Shown: piece after piece, positions 46,829 through 59,538 of the stretch
Numbering within the stretch: the first letter of the stretch is position 1
Layout: every line of letters starts with the position of its first letter
Assembly (NCBI GenBank): GCA_964017235.1
Contig: OZ024940.1
Location: 28,886,573 to 28,950,572, forward strand
Length of the DNA stretch: 64,000 bases
Reading direction: 5' to 3'
DNA from: Sabellastarte sp. h YS-2021
Lineage: Eukaryota; Annelida; Polychaeta; Sabellida; Sabellidae
Program-made: the position numbers and the translations under genes
Notes under the pieces: model-generated
Seen by the model: the letters and a program-made list of their open reading frames with translations, nothing else
The model's database searches: none
What the model was told of the DNA's origin: nothing

Positions 46829-47476
46829 GCCTAGTAGCGTCAAATCTAACATACTAATATTTTAGGCTTAAAACATTGCACTGATCATCCTATTTACATA
46901 AATACCACTCTCTTGAAAAACAATCCAGTATTCATGATTCTACAGCTGATTTATTTACTCTAAATTAGCCATTTCTCCTGTCAAAACCTCCCCTTCAGAA
47001 ACTGTGTGTACTATGTCAACTGTTGTGCACAACACATATTCCTGTACTGTGGAATGCTCTGTGTGTGTATGCAGAAACACACAGTTTCAGTGTGGTGTAT
47101 GTTTTTTTTTCTCATTTTTGTGTGTAGCTAATCAAACTGGCTGATATCATTTATCAAAGATTATCTGATGAAAATAATTTTTAAAACTTATTTGATTTTG
47201 ATGATAATAATAGTGTACCAAGTAGCAGAAATGATGGAGAGAACACAGACCTTACCAGATAGGATTGGTAGGAATGTACAAGAATAAAGCATTATAACTT
47301 TGAGGCCTGTATATCTGATTATGAAATAGTAATAAGAAGGATAATTTGGACCAAAATTATTCATCTTTACTTCTTTGGTAAGACAGTACAATATTTGATT
47401 GTGTAATGACATGTATACTGCATTATCATATTGGACAATAATAAAACATTTTATATCTGGAACCTGTGAGAATCTT
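46829..47476. other. Intergenic, no feature recognised
   Basis: A mildly GC-richer patch at 46980-47110 with GTGTGT-type words. A minus-strand open frame over 47188-47616 runs into the element's left end and has no supporting features. Confidence 0.45.
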
Positions 47477-47769
47477 AACAAGAGGAGAGTGCCCGTGAAC
47501 GGGCACTGTGTCAGCTGACTGAATGTTTTTGATTTGTGAAGGTGATAATGAGAGGAAAGCATAATTATCAGGGAAAGGGCCGTACAGAAATACAGTAAAT
47601 GGTAACTTAACAGCATGTTCGAAAGAAATTCCGAAGCTGACAGAAGAAAAGGATAAAAAAGTTGTGCCCTGCAAATGGTATTATGAAGGAAAGTAACAAG
47701 GTAATTGTTTAAGTGTAAAAGTAGGTTAAAAATATTTAAAGAAATACTATAAACGCAATATCCTCATTC

Positions 47770-48340
47770 AACCATGAAGAAGGGGTCCAAAGGTCAAATC
47801 TGACCATACCAAAAGATTCCCAGCCAAAGAATTCCTATAGGATGGTTTACCGTTCCAAACCTCTAGGACCAATAATAAGCGAGTCATAGGCACTTTTTAT
47901 GTTTGGCTATCCTTGTTTGACCTTGAAGGAGGGGTCTAAGGTCAAATCCGACCACACAAAAAATTCCCAGCCCATGATTTCCTGTAGCTTGTTTACCATC
48001 TCAAACCTGTAGGACCAATAATAAGCGAGTTATAAGCAATTGTAAGTTTGGCTATCCTCAACTGACCTTTAAGGAGGGGTCCAAGGTCAAATCTGACCAC
48101 ACCAAAAGAATCCCAGCCCATGATTTCCTACATGTTGGTTTACCATCCCAAACCTCTAAGACCAATAATCAGCGAGTTATAAGCACTTTTGTGTTTGGCT
48201 ATCCTCATTTGACCTTGATTGAGGGTTCCAAGGTCAAATCGGACCATATTAACAGATTCCCAGCCCATGATTTCCTACAGGTTGGTTTACCATCCCAAAC
48301 CTCTAGGACCAATAATAAGGGAGAATATAAGCACTTTTCA
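47770..48340 (+). repeat. 145-bp tandem array within copy 1
   Basis: Unit landmarks are TGACCTTGAAGGAGGGG, AAGGTCAAATCTGACCA, CCCAGCCCATGATTTCC and GGACCAATAATAAGCGAG, recurring about every 145-148 bp. Each unit holds extended AGGTCA half-sites. Confidence 0.85.
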
Positions 48341-48516
48341 TGACTGACAAAAAACACCTGTGGTGGCCATCAAATGAGGCCCAAAATATTCCCAGGCAAT
48401 ATTTTATAGTTATTAATATATACTGCAAACTTAAGAAGTCTAGCTATAATATTTTTTTCACTAGAGCAGTAATGGTGAAATCTCTCTCTACACACTGCGG
48501 CTATCCAGTGGATACA

Positions 48517-50050
48517 ATGATTTACTCAACAGTGAGAACCTGAGAATAGCTATTGCTCAGTTGTGCCATGAGCTACAGGTCTGTAATTTCACTATGTTAT
48601 AGTTGACCCAAAAGTACATGAATAACATATTTGCACAAATTTCTGTAAATGCAATAGTTTTCCAATTACAACTGATTTACTCAACAGTGAGCACTACAAA
48701 GTAGCTATTACTCAGCTATGCAATGTGCCACAGGTCTGGAACTTCACTATGTTATAGCTGACCCCAAAATAGGTGAACAACATATTTAAGCAAACACTGC
48801 AAATGCAATAGTTTACAAGTTACAACTGATTTACTCAATAGTGATGACCTAAAAGTAGCTATTACTCAGCTATGCCATGAGCTACAGGTCTGAAATTTTA
48901 CTATGTTATAGCTAGCCCAAAAGTAGCTGAATAACATATTTATACGAAATTCTCTAAATGCAATAGTTTTCCAATTACAACTGATTTACTCAATAGTAAA
49001 AACTTCAAAGTAGCTATTACTCAGCTATGCCATGACCTACAGGTCTGAAATTTCACTATGTTATAGCTGGCCCAAAAGTAGCTGAATAACATATTTATAC
49101 GAAATTCTCTAAATGCAATAGGTTTTAAGTTACAAGTGATTTACTCAATAGTGAGAACTTCAAAGTAGCTATTACTCAGCTATGCAATGTGCCACAGATC
49201 TGAAACTTCACTATGTTATAGCTGACCCCAAAATAGGTGAATAACATATTGAAACAAAATACTCTAAATGCAATAGTTTCCAAGTTATAAGCGATTTACT
49301 CAACAGTGATAACATAAAAGTAGCTATTACTCAGCTATGCCATGACCTACAGGTCTGAAATTTTACTATGTTAGAGCCGACCCAAAAGTAGCTGAATAAC
49401 ATATTTATACGAAATTCTCTAAATGCAATAGTTTTCAAGTTATAAGCGATTTACTCAACAGTGATAACCTAAAAGCAGCTATTACTCAGCTATGCCATGA
49501 CCTACAGGTCTGAAATTTTACTATGTTATAGCTGACCCAAAAACAGCTGAATAACATATTTATACGAATTCTCTAAATGCAATAGTTTTCAAGCTATAAG
49601 CGATTTACTCAACAGTGATAACCTAAAAGTAGCTATTACTCAGCTATGCCATGACCTACAGGTCTGAAATTTTACTATGTTATAGCTAACCCAAAAGTAG
49701 CTGAATAACATATTTATACGAAATTCTCTAAATGCAATAGTTTTCAAGTTATAAGTGATTTACTCAACAGTGATAACCTAAAAGTAGCTATTACTCAGCT
49801 ATGCCAGGAGCTACAGGTCTGAAATTTCACTATGTTATAGCTGGCCCAAAAGTAGCTGAATAAGATGAAATTCTCTAAATGCAATAGTTTTTAAGTTACA
49901 AGTGATTTTACTCATGATGGAAGTTACTGAAAAGCCTAAAAGTAGCTATTACTCACTTAGCTATTGAGACAGACATCCAACTTACTCACCATTTTGTAGC
50001 TATGAAAAAAGTAGCTGAATAACATATTTAAACAAAATGCTCTAAATGAA
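48517..50050 (+). repeat. 155-bp tandem array within copy 1
   Basis: CTATGTTATAGCTG recurs about every 155 bp from 48591 to 49831, with TCTAAATGCAATAGTTT, GATTTACTCAA and GTAGCTATTACTCAGCTATG in each unit. The last units are decayed. Stops occur in all frames. Confidence 0.88.
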
Positions 50051-50770
50051 ACACTTTTCAAGTTATAAGTGATTTTGTGCATGATTTCATGAATTTTAAT
50101 GCATTAAAAATTATTAAAAAAATTTATTAAAAAAAAAGTAAGACAGATCCAGGTCTCATACTCACACAAGATAATCTACCTCTGGCCTAGTACATATATG
50201 CAAGATATGAGAGAAATCCCTGCAATAGTCACTGAGAAAATTGTGATTAAGTGTTGAAATTTTCACACTTTTGGTGGGGGTACCCCCCTTGTAATGTCTC
50301 TAGCAAACAGACGAACAGACAGATTTGCATGCCTTGAACAATTTTTCATCCTCGATAGATAAGGTATCTTTTAAAAAAACAGCACGTCTCTAGGCCTTGT
50401 GGTTTTGGAGAAGAAGTTGTTCACGCGGACGCGGACGCGTACGCCCACGCCGCTGAGTGACGACATAATGTCAGCTGACTGACAAGTCAGCTGACATAAA
50501 AATGTGCAATATCTCACATCTGGTTTTATAGGTTCTGGGTGATTATGAGGATATAGGACATCTGGGTTTGGAAATGAAAAATCAGTGGTTAGATATAACT
50601 TTTAACCTTTACAAATGAAAGCATTACCATAGGTTTATCTGAATTTTCTCATTTGTATCAAAACAGCACTATTTCACTTTTTAGAATGAATATTTAAATA
50701 AACCTTTAAATATAATCTTTTTCTTAATTTTCTCAGTATTCTTCAAAACAGTAGATTATAATGTTAATGA

Positions 50771-50984
50771 GGGGCCATAGTGGCACAGTGATAACACACT
50801 CGCCTCCCAAATTTGAGGTCTAGAGTTTAAACCAGGGACCTTATGTGGGAAAGTTGGTAGTTGCTTACCAATGGTAGGCAGTTTACATGAACTGTATGCA
50901 CTGGTTTCCTTTGCCCACAGAACTACCCGTCATCATAGGACCTGTGCAGTGTTCAAAGTTACATTAAACCCCAAATAAATAAGT
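50771..50984 (+). repeat. SINE, subfamily 1, diverged
   Basis: GGGGCCATAGTGGCACAGTG head, a damaged box B (GAGTTTAAACC), GGGAAAGTTGGTAGTTGCTT, and ACCCCAAATAAATAAG tail. Short similar flanks (TATAATGT) are the only trace of a duplication. Confidence 0.82.
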
Positions 50985-50997
50985 GAATATAATGTAC

Positions 50998-51080
50998 AGT
51001 AGAACCTCGATTATCTGAACCCAGTGGGAGACATACAATACAGTCGGATAATTGAGGGGTTTGGATAGATGAAGGAAACT
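50998..51080. mobile_element. pogo/Tigger-like terminal repeat fragment
   Basis: CAGTAGAACCTCGATTATC followed by CAGTCGGATAATTGAGGGGT resembles the ends of pogo-family (Tc1/mariner superfamily) transposons, whose inverted repeats often read CAGTAGAACCTCG. No transposase and no clear opposite end is seen. Confidence 0.5.
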
Positions 51081-51689
51081 GAAATTCACCGTCTAGGGGC
51101 TATCAAGTTGGCAATAATAGAAAATCTCTTTTATGCACTTAATATAGACATCGGTATTCGTGGATGATATATTTAATATATCTGTATAATATATCGTAAC
51201 TGTAATTGTGGCTTATTTGCTCCAAATCTATGATTATTATCATTTTTATTTAAAATATTACGCAGATTTTAACTGGGCGAGTTCGGTTTGTACATGCATT
51301 GACTGCATTTTAATTTTGGATAAATATCGTCACGCATTTTGTCAATTGAGAAACTCCTGGAGATTATTTTATTGTAAAACCCAAAGTGTTTGGTGGGTAA
51401 TGCATTGTTGACGTCTTTTCTTTTATAAACATTGTCAGTCTGTGAACCTACTCCGGGAGGTTATAAATTGCGATAGCTAATCGAACATACTTTCATTGAT
51501 TGGCCCATTATGAAAAAAGTTGTGTAGTCGTGTAATTGAATTAATCCCTCCCCTATTGTAGCAATGGTGATAAAGATCAAAGAAGTTAGGCGTTTCTGTG
51601 AACGGTACATTTTATAAAGCACCAGAATTACTAGTGTCTGAGACTGTGTAAAATCCTGTGTTATCGCTCACACTAGATGGAATTCATAA
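51081..51689. other. Intergenic, no feature recognised
   Basis: AT-rich sequence with short unsupported open frames. Confidence 0.45.
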
Positions 51690-51990
51690 AGCAATCATAC
51701 CATCTCAGGACATATTAGCTTATGCTAATGTAAAATTCAGTACATGTATGAGTGAATTATATGTACTGAAACTTCATTACCTGAACTGAAAATTTTCTTT
51801 AACTGCAAAGAAACTTTAGCCTTCAGCATTGCTATTGTGATACGTGACACAGAGCATGTTGCAAAAGTGTTGTGTGAATTTGTTTGAAAATACACGAAAA
51901 GGTTTCCAGTGTGATATTAGTTGAAAACTTTACAGTATGGGATAGTTCATGACATAACACCAAGCATTTCAACTGTTAAGGTAGGCATTA
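51690..51990 (+). repeat. Dispersed block ending in a donor-like site, best copy
   Basis: Shares GAACTGAAAATTTTC, CTGCAAAGAAACTTTAGCC and TTTGAAAATACACGAAAAGG with 32380-32720. Its last part (GTTGAAAACTTTACAGTATGG ... CATTTCAACTGTTAAGGTAGG) matches 5800-5875, 30240-30335 and 62500-62580. The copies stop resembling one another soon after the GTAGG. It could be a repeated promoter plus 5' exon or an ordinary interspersed repeat. Confidence 0.5.
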
Positions 51991-52385
51991 TTTTAAACCT
52001 TTAATATGGTCATTTTGAAAGCTCCAGACTCTTTTTCAATAGACAGTGTACAACAAAGGAAAGAATATCTATGGAGACCCAATGGTAACATTGCAGGAAG
52101 AATATATTCCGTCATTTTTTGAGGGATGAAAGATTCTATATTTTCATAGCTACTTGCAGTTTTTGTTTCAAATATTAGATGGCTGTCATGTGCGTTTCTT
52201 TGATAGTTCCTCTGTGGCCAACAAACATTGTCCTTCAAGGTCAGCCCTTGATCCCCACTAAGTCAATTTTTATTACTTTTACTACAACACTTCAATTAAG
52301 AGGGTTTTTTGGGGCTCTGTTGCTTCAATAATTTCTCTTTAGTTTCTTATATCCTGAATATTTTTCCTGCTTTTGCAAATCTAGG
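51991..52385. other. Intergenic, no feature recognised
   Basis: Nothing recognisable beyond short unsupported frames. Confidence 0.4.
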
Positions 52386-53995
52386 TCCATATAGCTAAGT
52401 GATTAATAGTGCTTGTAGCTACTTTTAGTACATTGCGTATAACTCCAAAATGACTGCACTTAAAGTTTTACTAAAATATGTTGTTCAGTTACTTTCTCTG
52501 TACCTACGAGATGTTTATTATCTGTTTTTTTGAGTGCGACTTTTTGATGTTCTTTGTCATTGCAAACTTTCAGAGCTGTAGCACCGCAGATAACTGATTA
52601 ATAGCTACTTTGCTATTTTGCCAATGAATAATTCACTTGTAACTTCAAAACTATTGACTTTGGGGGCGACTTCTTCACGTATCTTGTTCACCTACCTTTA
52701 GATGATCTGTGTTATGGTATATTTTTCAGAGCAGTAGTTCAATAGCTCACTGAGTATAGTGAGAACTTCAGTATCCATGTCCTTTATTGTCCATATCCAT
52801 GAGACCCTAGAACGTTTGGTGTAAAACAGTGTACTAGCTGCCCGTGCGTGTGAAAAATGAATTTTTTCCTTCCTAATCACAGACATTTATGAGTACACTG
52901 TTTTATACCAAAAGATCTAGGGTATCACGGATATGGGCAATAACGGACACAGATACCGGTGATGATGAAAGGACAGGTGAAGTTCCTACATAATAGCTAC
53001 TTTGATAGTTCATCTTTGAGTAGGTGTTTGATAACTACAAAACTATTGAATTTACAGCATTTTTTAAAAACAAATTTTTGTTGTAGTAAATTTTCAGAGC
53101 TGTAGCTCCACGTCTAACTGAGCAATAGCTACTTTGCTATTTTGCTAATGAGTAAATCACTTGCAACTTCAAAAGTATGAAAACTTAGAGGATTTTTATC
53201 AATTGTATTGTTCATCCACACTTTGATGTTCTGTGTCATGAGAACTTTACAGAGCTGTAGCTATAAGGCTGAGTAATAGCTATGCAATGAAAAGGGGCAG
53301 CTTATTGTTTCGCTTTCTTGAATATCTCTCTTTATATTAGGCCTATCCACATGACATTTCCCAGTTATCTTCTATGGGCGTGGGATGATTTTTTGACAGG
53401 CAAAAAAATTGACCTTTGACCTTTATGATCACATGATCAAATATTAAAAAAAAACACATTTACTTCCTTTTTATCAGATTTCCTCTGAAAGTACCAGGTG
53501 TGGGTCAACTAAATTTGGTAAACATATTCCTAGCATAAGAATCTAGGGGCCAGTCGATATTGGAATCAATCGGGTCATAATTGACTGATTGAGAGGCAAT
53601 TGATTATCCATTGATAAAAATTTTGTTAAAATTAAGCCTTGAACTCTCTTATTATTGGCCCTAGAGATTTGGGATGGTAAACCAAACTATAGGAAATCAT
53701 GGGCTGGAAATTTTTTGGTGTGATCAGATTTGACCTTGGGCTCCTCCTTCTAGGTCAAACGAGGATAGCCAAAACACAAAACTGCTAATAACTCACTTAT
53801 TATTGGTCGTAGAGGTTTGGGATGGTAAACCAACCTACAGGAATGGCTAGGAATCTGTTGGTATTACCAGATTTGACCTTGGGTCCCTGCTTCAAGGTCA
53901 AACGATGGTAGACAAACTTAAAAATGCTCATAACTCGCTTATTATTGGTCCCTAGAGGTTTAGGGTGTGAAATCAACGAATTAGGAAATCTTTTG
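52386..53995 (-). mobile_element. Older inverted copy of the composite element
   Basis: In reverse orientation, 52390-53300 holds decayed 155-bp units (GAGCTGTAGCT, AGCAATAGCTACTTTG, GAGTAAATCACTTG), and 53620-53990 holds 145-bp units (TTATTATTGG, AGATTTGACCTTGGG, AAGGTCAAACGA). Order and orientation fit an inverted copy lying between the two direct ones. It is much more diverged, and its ends were not located. Confidence 0.65.
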
Positions 53996-54439
53996 GCTTT
54001 CTTGAAATGAATACTTCTTTTTTGTCATAGCTTCTGTGTAAATAACTAAAGACAAGACACACGTGATTCTATAACACATCTGAGAGTCCTTTTGTACGCA
54101 ATAGCAGATACATATGCGTATCCGTGTACACATGCGTATATGTAAAACAAGAGGAGAGTGCCCGTGAACGGGCACTGTGTCAGCTGACTGAATGTTTTTG
54201 ATTTGTGATGGTGATAATGAGAGGAAAGCATAATTATCAGGGAAAGGGCTGTACAGAAATACAGTAAATGGTAACTGAACAGCATGTTCGAAAGATATTC
54301 CGAAGCTGACAGAAAAAAAGGACAAAAAAGTTGTGCCCTGCAAATGGTATTATGAAATAAAGTAACAAGGTAATTGTTTAAGTGTAAAAAGTAGGTTAAA
54401 AATATTTAAAGAAATACTATAAATGCAATATCCTCGTTC

Positions 54440-55238
54440 GACCATGAAGAAGGGGTCCAAAGGTCAAATCTGACCATACCAAAAGATTCCCGGCCAAAGA
54501 ATTTAGGATGGTTTACCATCCCAAACCTCTCGGACCAATAATAAGTAAGTCATAGGCACTTTTTAAGTTTGGCTATCCTTGTTTGACCTTGACGGAGGGG
54601 TCCAAGGTCAAATCCGACCACACAAAAAAATTCCCAGCCCATGATTTCCTGTAGCTTGTTTACCATCCCAAACCTGTAGGACCAATAATAAGCGAGTTCT
54701 AAGCAATTGTAAGTTTGGCTATCCTCAATTGACCTTGAAGGAGGGGTCCCAGGTCAAATCTGACCACACCAAAAGAATCCCAGCCCATGATTTCCTATAT
54801 GTTGGTTTACCATCCCAAACCTCCAAGACCAATAATACGCGAGTTATAAGCACTTTAAGTTTGGCTATCTTCGTTTGACCTGGAAGGAGGGGTCTAAGGT
54901 GAAATCTGACCACACCAAAAGATTCCCAGCCCATGATTTTCTATACGTTGGTTTTCCATTCCAAACCTCTAGGACCAATAATAAGCGAGTTATAAGCACT
55001 TTTAAGTTTGGCTATCCTCATTTGACCTTGAAGGAGGGTCCAAGGTCAAATCCGACCACACCAAAAAATTCCCAGCTCATGATTTTCTATAGGTTGGTTT
55101 TCATTCCAAACCTCTAGGACCAATAATAAGCGAGTTATAAGCACTTTTATGTTTGGCTATCCTCATTTGACCTTGAAGGAGGGTTCCAAGGTCAAATCGG
55201 ACCATATTAACAGATTCCCAGCCCATGATTTCCTACAG
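54440..55238 (+). repeat. 145-bp tandem array within copy 2
   Basis: Five to six units with the landmarks of copy 1. Some are truncated by a few bases. Each carries TGACCTTGAAGG and CAAGGTCAAATC. Confidence 0.85.
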
Positions 55239-58200
55239 GTTGGATACAATGATTTACTCAACAGTGAGAACCTGAAAGAAGCTATTGATCAGCTATGCCA
55301 TGACATAGAGGTCTGCAATTTCACTATGTTATAGCTGACCAAAACGTCTGTGAATAACATATTTAACAAAATACTCTAAATGTAATAGTTTTCAAGTTAC
55401 TACTGATTTACTCAAGAGTGAGAACCTCAAAGTAACTATTACTCAGCTATGCAATGAGCTACATGTCTGAATTTTTGCTCTGTTATAGCTGACCTAAAAG
55501 TAGGTGAACAACATATTTAAGCAAAATACTGTAAATGCAATAGTTTTCAAGTTACAACTGATTTACTCAATAGTGAGAACCTGAAAATAGCTATTGCTCC
55601 GCTATGCCATGAGCTATAGGTCTGTAATTTCACTATGTTATAGCTAACCCAAAAGTAGGTGAACAATATATTTTAACAAAATACTCCAAATGCAATATTT
55701 TTCAAGTTATAGCCAATTTACTCAACAGTCAGTGCCTGAGAATAGCTATTGCTCAGTTGTGCTATGAGCTACAGGTCTGTAATTTCACTATGTTATAGCT
55801 GACCCAAAAGTAGCTGAATAACATATTTGCACAAATTTCTGTAAAGGCAATAGTTTTCCAATTACAACTGATTTACTCAACAGTGAGAACTTCAAAGTAG
55901 CTATTACTCAGCTATGCAATGAGCCACAGGTCTGGAACTTCACTATGTTATAGCTGACCCCAAAATAGGTGAATAACATATTGCAACAAAATACTCTAAA
56001 TGCAATAGTTTCCAAGTTATAAGTGATTTACTCAACAGTGATAACCTCAAAGTAGCTATTACTCAGCTCAGCCATGAGCTACAGGTCTGAAATTTTACTA
56101 TGTTATAGCTGACCCAAAAGTAGGTGAACAACATATTTAAGCAAAATACTGTACATGCAATAGTTTTCAAGTTACAACTGATTTACTCAATAGTGATGAC
56201 CTAAAAGTAGCTATTACTCAGCTATGCCATGAGCTACAGGTCTGAAATTTTACTATGTTATAGCTGACCCAAAAGTAGCTGAATAACATATTTATACTAA
56301 ATTCTCTAAATGCAATAGTTTTGCAATTACAACTGATTTACTCAATAGTGAGAACCTCAAAGTAGTCATTACTCAGCTATGCAATGAGCTACAGGTCTGA
56401 AATTTTACTATGTTATAGCTGACCCAAAAGTAGGTGAACAACATATTTAAGCAAAATACTGTAAATGCAATAGTTTTCAAGTTACAACTGATTTACTCAA
56501 TAGTGATGACCTAAAAGTAGCTATTACTCAGCTATGCCATGAGCTACAGGTCTGAAATTTTACTATGTTATAGCTGACCCAAAAGTAGCTGAATAACATA
56601 TTTATACGAAATTCTGTAAATGCAATAGTTTTCCAATTACAACTGATTTACTCAATAGTGAGAACTTCAAAGTAGCTATTACTCAGCTGTGCCATGACCT
56701 ACAGATCTGAAATTTCACTATGTTATAGCTGGCCCAAAAGTAGCTGAATAACATATTTATACGAAATTCTCTAAATGCAATAGTTTTGCAATTACAACTG
56801 ATTTACTCAATAGTGAGAACCTCAAAGTAGTTATTACTCACCTATGCAATGAGCTACAGGTCTGAAATTTTACTACGTTATAGCTGACCCAAAAGTAGGT
56901 GAACAACATATTTAAGCAAAATACTGTAAATGCAATAGTTTTCAAGTTACAACTGATTTACTCAATAGTGATGACCTAAAAGTAGCTATTACTCAGCTAT
57001 GCCATGACCTACAGATCTGAAATTTCACTATGTTATAGCTGACCCAAAAGTAGCTGAATAACATATTTATACGAAATTCTGTAAATGCAATAGTTTTCCA
57101 ATTACAACTGATTTACTCAATAGTGAGAACTTCAAAGTAGCTATTACTCAGCTGTGCCATGACCTACAGATCTGAAATTTCACTATGTTATAGCTGGCCC
57201 AAAAGTAGCTGAATAACATATTTATACGAAATTCTCTAAATGCAATAGTTTTGCAATTACAACTGATTTACTCAATAGTGAGAACCTCAAAGTAGTTATT
57301 ACTCACCTATGCAATGAGCTACAGGTCTGAAATTTTACTACGTTATAGCTGACCCAAAAGTAGGTGAACAACATATTTAAGCAAAATACTGTAAATGCAA
57401 TAGTTTTCAAGTTACAACTGATTTACTCAATAGTGATGACCTAAAAGTAGCTATTACTCAGCTATGCCATGACCTACAGATCTGAAATTTCACTATGTTA
57501 TAGCTGGCCCAAAAGTAGCTGAATAACATGTTTATACGAAATTCTCTAAATGCAATAGGTTTTAAGTTACAAGTGATTTACTCAATAGTGAGAACTTCAA
57601 AGTAGCTATTACTCAGCTATGCAATGAGCCACAGATCTGAAACTTCACTATGTTATAGCTGATCCCAAAATAGGTGAATAACATATTGAAACAAAATACT
57701 GTAAATGCAATAGTTTCCAAGTTATAAGCGATTTACTCAACAGTGATAACCTAAAAGTAGCTATTACTTAGCTATGCCATGAGCTACAGGTCTGAAATTT
57801 TACTATGTTATAGCTGACCCAAAAGTAGCTGAATAACATATTTATACGAAATTCTGTAAATGCATCAGTTTTCCAATTACAACTGATTTACTCAATAGTG
57901 AGAACTTCAAAGTAGCTATTACTCAGCTGTGCCATGACCTACAGATCTGAAATTTCACTATGTTATAGCTGGCCCAAAAGTAGCTGAATAACATATTTAT
58001 ACGAAATTCTCTAAATGCAATAGTGTTGCAATTACAACTGATTTACTCAATAGTGAGAACCTCAAAGTAGTTATTACTCAGCTATGCAATGAGCTACAGG
58101 TCTGAAATTTTACTATGTTATAGCTGACCCAAAAGTAGGTGAACAACATATTTAAGCAAAATACTGTAAATGCAATAGTTTTCAAGTTACAACTGATTTA

Positions 58201-59130
58201 CTCAATAGTGATGACCTAAAAGTAGCTATTACTCAGCTATGCCATGAGCTACAGGTCTGAAATTTTACTATGTTATAGCTGACCCAAAAGTAGCTGAATA
58301 ACATATTTATACGAAATACTCTAAATGCAATAGTTTTCCAATTACAACTGATTTACTCAATAGTGAGAACTTTAAAGTAGCTATTACTCAGCTATGCCAT
58401 GACCTACAGATCTGAAATTTCACTATGTTATAGCTGGCCCAAAAGTAGCTGAATAACATGTTTATACGAAATTCTCTAAATGCAATAGGTTTTAAGTTAC
58501 AAGTGATTTACTCAATAGTGAGAACTTCAAAGTAGCTATTACTCAGCTATGCAATGAGCCACAGATCTGAAGCTTCACTATGTTATAGCTGATCCCAAAA
58601 TAGGTGAATAACATATGAAACAAAATACTGTAAATGCAATAGTTTCCAAGTTATAAGCGATTTACTCAACAGTGATAACCTAAAAGTAGCTATTACTCAG
58701 CTATGCCATGAGCTACAGGTCTGAAAGTTTACTATGTTATAGCTGACCCAAAAGTAGCTGAATAACATATTTATACGATATTCTCTAAATGCAATAGTTT
58801 TGAAGTTATAAGCGATTTACTCAACAGTGATAACCTAAAAGTAGCTATTACTCAGCTATGCCATGAGCTACAGGTCTAAAATTTTACTATGTTATAGCTG
58901 ACCCAAAAGTAGCTGAATAACATATTTATACGAAATTCTCTAAATGCAATAGTTTTTAAGTTACAAGTGATTTTACTCATGATGGAAGTTACTGAAAAGC
59001 CCAAAAGTAGCTATTACTCACTTAGCTATTGAGACAGGCACCCAACTTACTCACCATATTGTAGCTATGAAAAAAGTAGCTGAATAACATATTTTAACAA
59101 AATGCTCTAAATGCAACACTTTTCAAGTTA
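55239..59130 (+). repeat. 155-bp tandem array with 465-bp higher-order repeats
   Basis: About 24 occurrences of CTATGTTATAGCT or CTACGTTATAGCT are spaced 155 bp apart. Within 56530-57470 the variants TTATTACTCACCTATGC and TACTACGTTATAG recur exactly three units (465 bp) apart, which shows a recent duplication of trimers. Further trimer-like blocks appear around 57860-58320. Confidence 0.9.
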
Positions 59131-59538
59131 TAAATGATTTTGTGCATGATTTCATGAATTTTAATGCATTAAAAATTATTTAAAAAATTTATTAAAAAAA
59201 AAGTAAAACAGATCCAGGTCTCATACTCACACAAGAGAATCTACCTCTGGCCTAGTACATATACGCAAGATATGAGAGAAATCCCTGCAATAGTCACTGA
59301 GAAAATTGTGATTAAGTGTTGAAATTTTCACACTTTTGGTGGGGGTACCCCCCTTGTAATGTCTCTAGCAAACAGACGAACAGACAGATTTGCATGCCTT
59401 GAACAATTTTTCATCCTCGATAGATAAGGTATCTTTTAAAAAAAACAGCACGTCTCTAGGCCTTGTAGTTTTGGAGGAGAAGTTGTTCACGCGGACGCGG
59501 ACGCGGACGCCCACGCCGCAGAGTGACGACATAAAAAT

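Larger units (their letters stand above)
47477..50502 (+). mobile_element. Composite tandem-repeat mobile element, copy 1
   Basis: The order is: a unique left end of about 290 bp; about four 145-bp units (47770-48340); a linker (48340-48510); about nine to ten 155-bp units (48517-50050); and a unique right end of about 450 bp. The left end starts AACAAGAGGAGA and has a hairpin GTGCCCGT-GA-ACGGGCAC (47489-47506), followed by TGTCAGCTGACT (47509-47520). The right end finishes with TGTCAGCTGACT-GACA-AGTCAGCTGACA (50469-50496), a perfect 12-bp-stem hairpin carrying the same word in inverse. No protein is encoded, so it is non-autonomous. The layout recalls bivalve pearl elements and Helentron-derived elements, which carry internal tandem repeats and end hairpins; this is analogy, not proof. 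Confidence 0.8.
54146..59538 (+). mobile_element. Composite tandem-repeat mobile element, copy 2
   Basis: The same ends as copy 1: AACAAGAGGAGAGTGCCCGTG with the GTGCCCGT-GA-ACGGGCAC hairpin at 54159-54176, and a right end with GTCTCTAGCAAACAGACGAA, a CG-rich GCGGACGCGGACGCCC tract and GAGTGACGACATAA. It has more units: about five 145-bp and about 24 155-bp. Compared with copy 1 it lacks the linker (the array passes directly from CTACAGGTTGG to ATACAATGATTTACTC near 55240) and the terminal hairpin. The flanks outside the element differ from those of copy 1, which supports independent insertion over tandem duplication of the locus. Confidence 0.8.

Noticed and set aside
47426..47674. Small minus-strand protein seemingly conserved in both composite element copies (also 53981-54343)
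   Set aside because: The DNA is nearly identical between copies, and most of the few differences change the amino acid, so there is no sign of coding constraint.
50400..50460. CG-rich GCGGACGCGGACGC tract as a promoter or CpG island
   Set aside because: It is a fixed part of the composite element's right end and is present in both copies. It is only a few tens of bases long.
48517..59130. CRISPR-like array
   Set aside because: The repeats are contiguous 155-bp satellite monomers without unique spacers, in a eukaryotic context.
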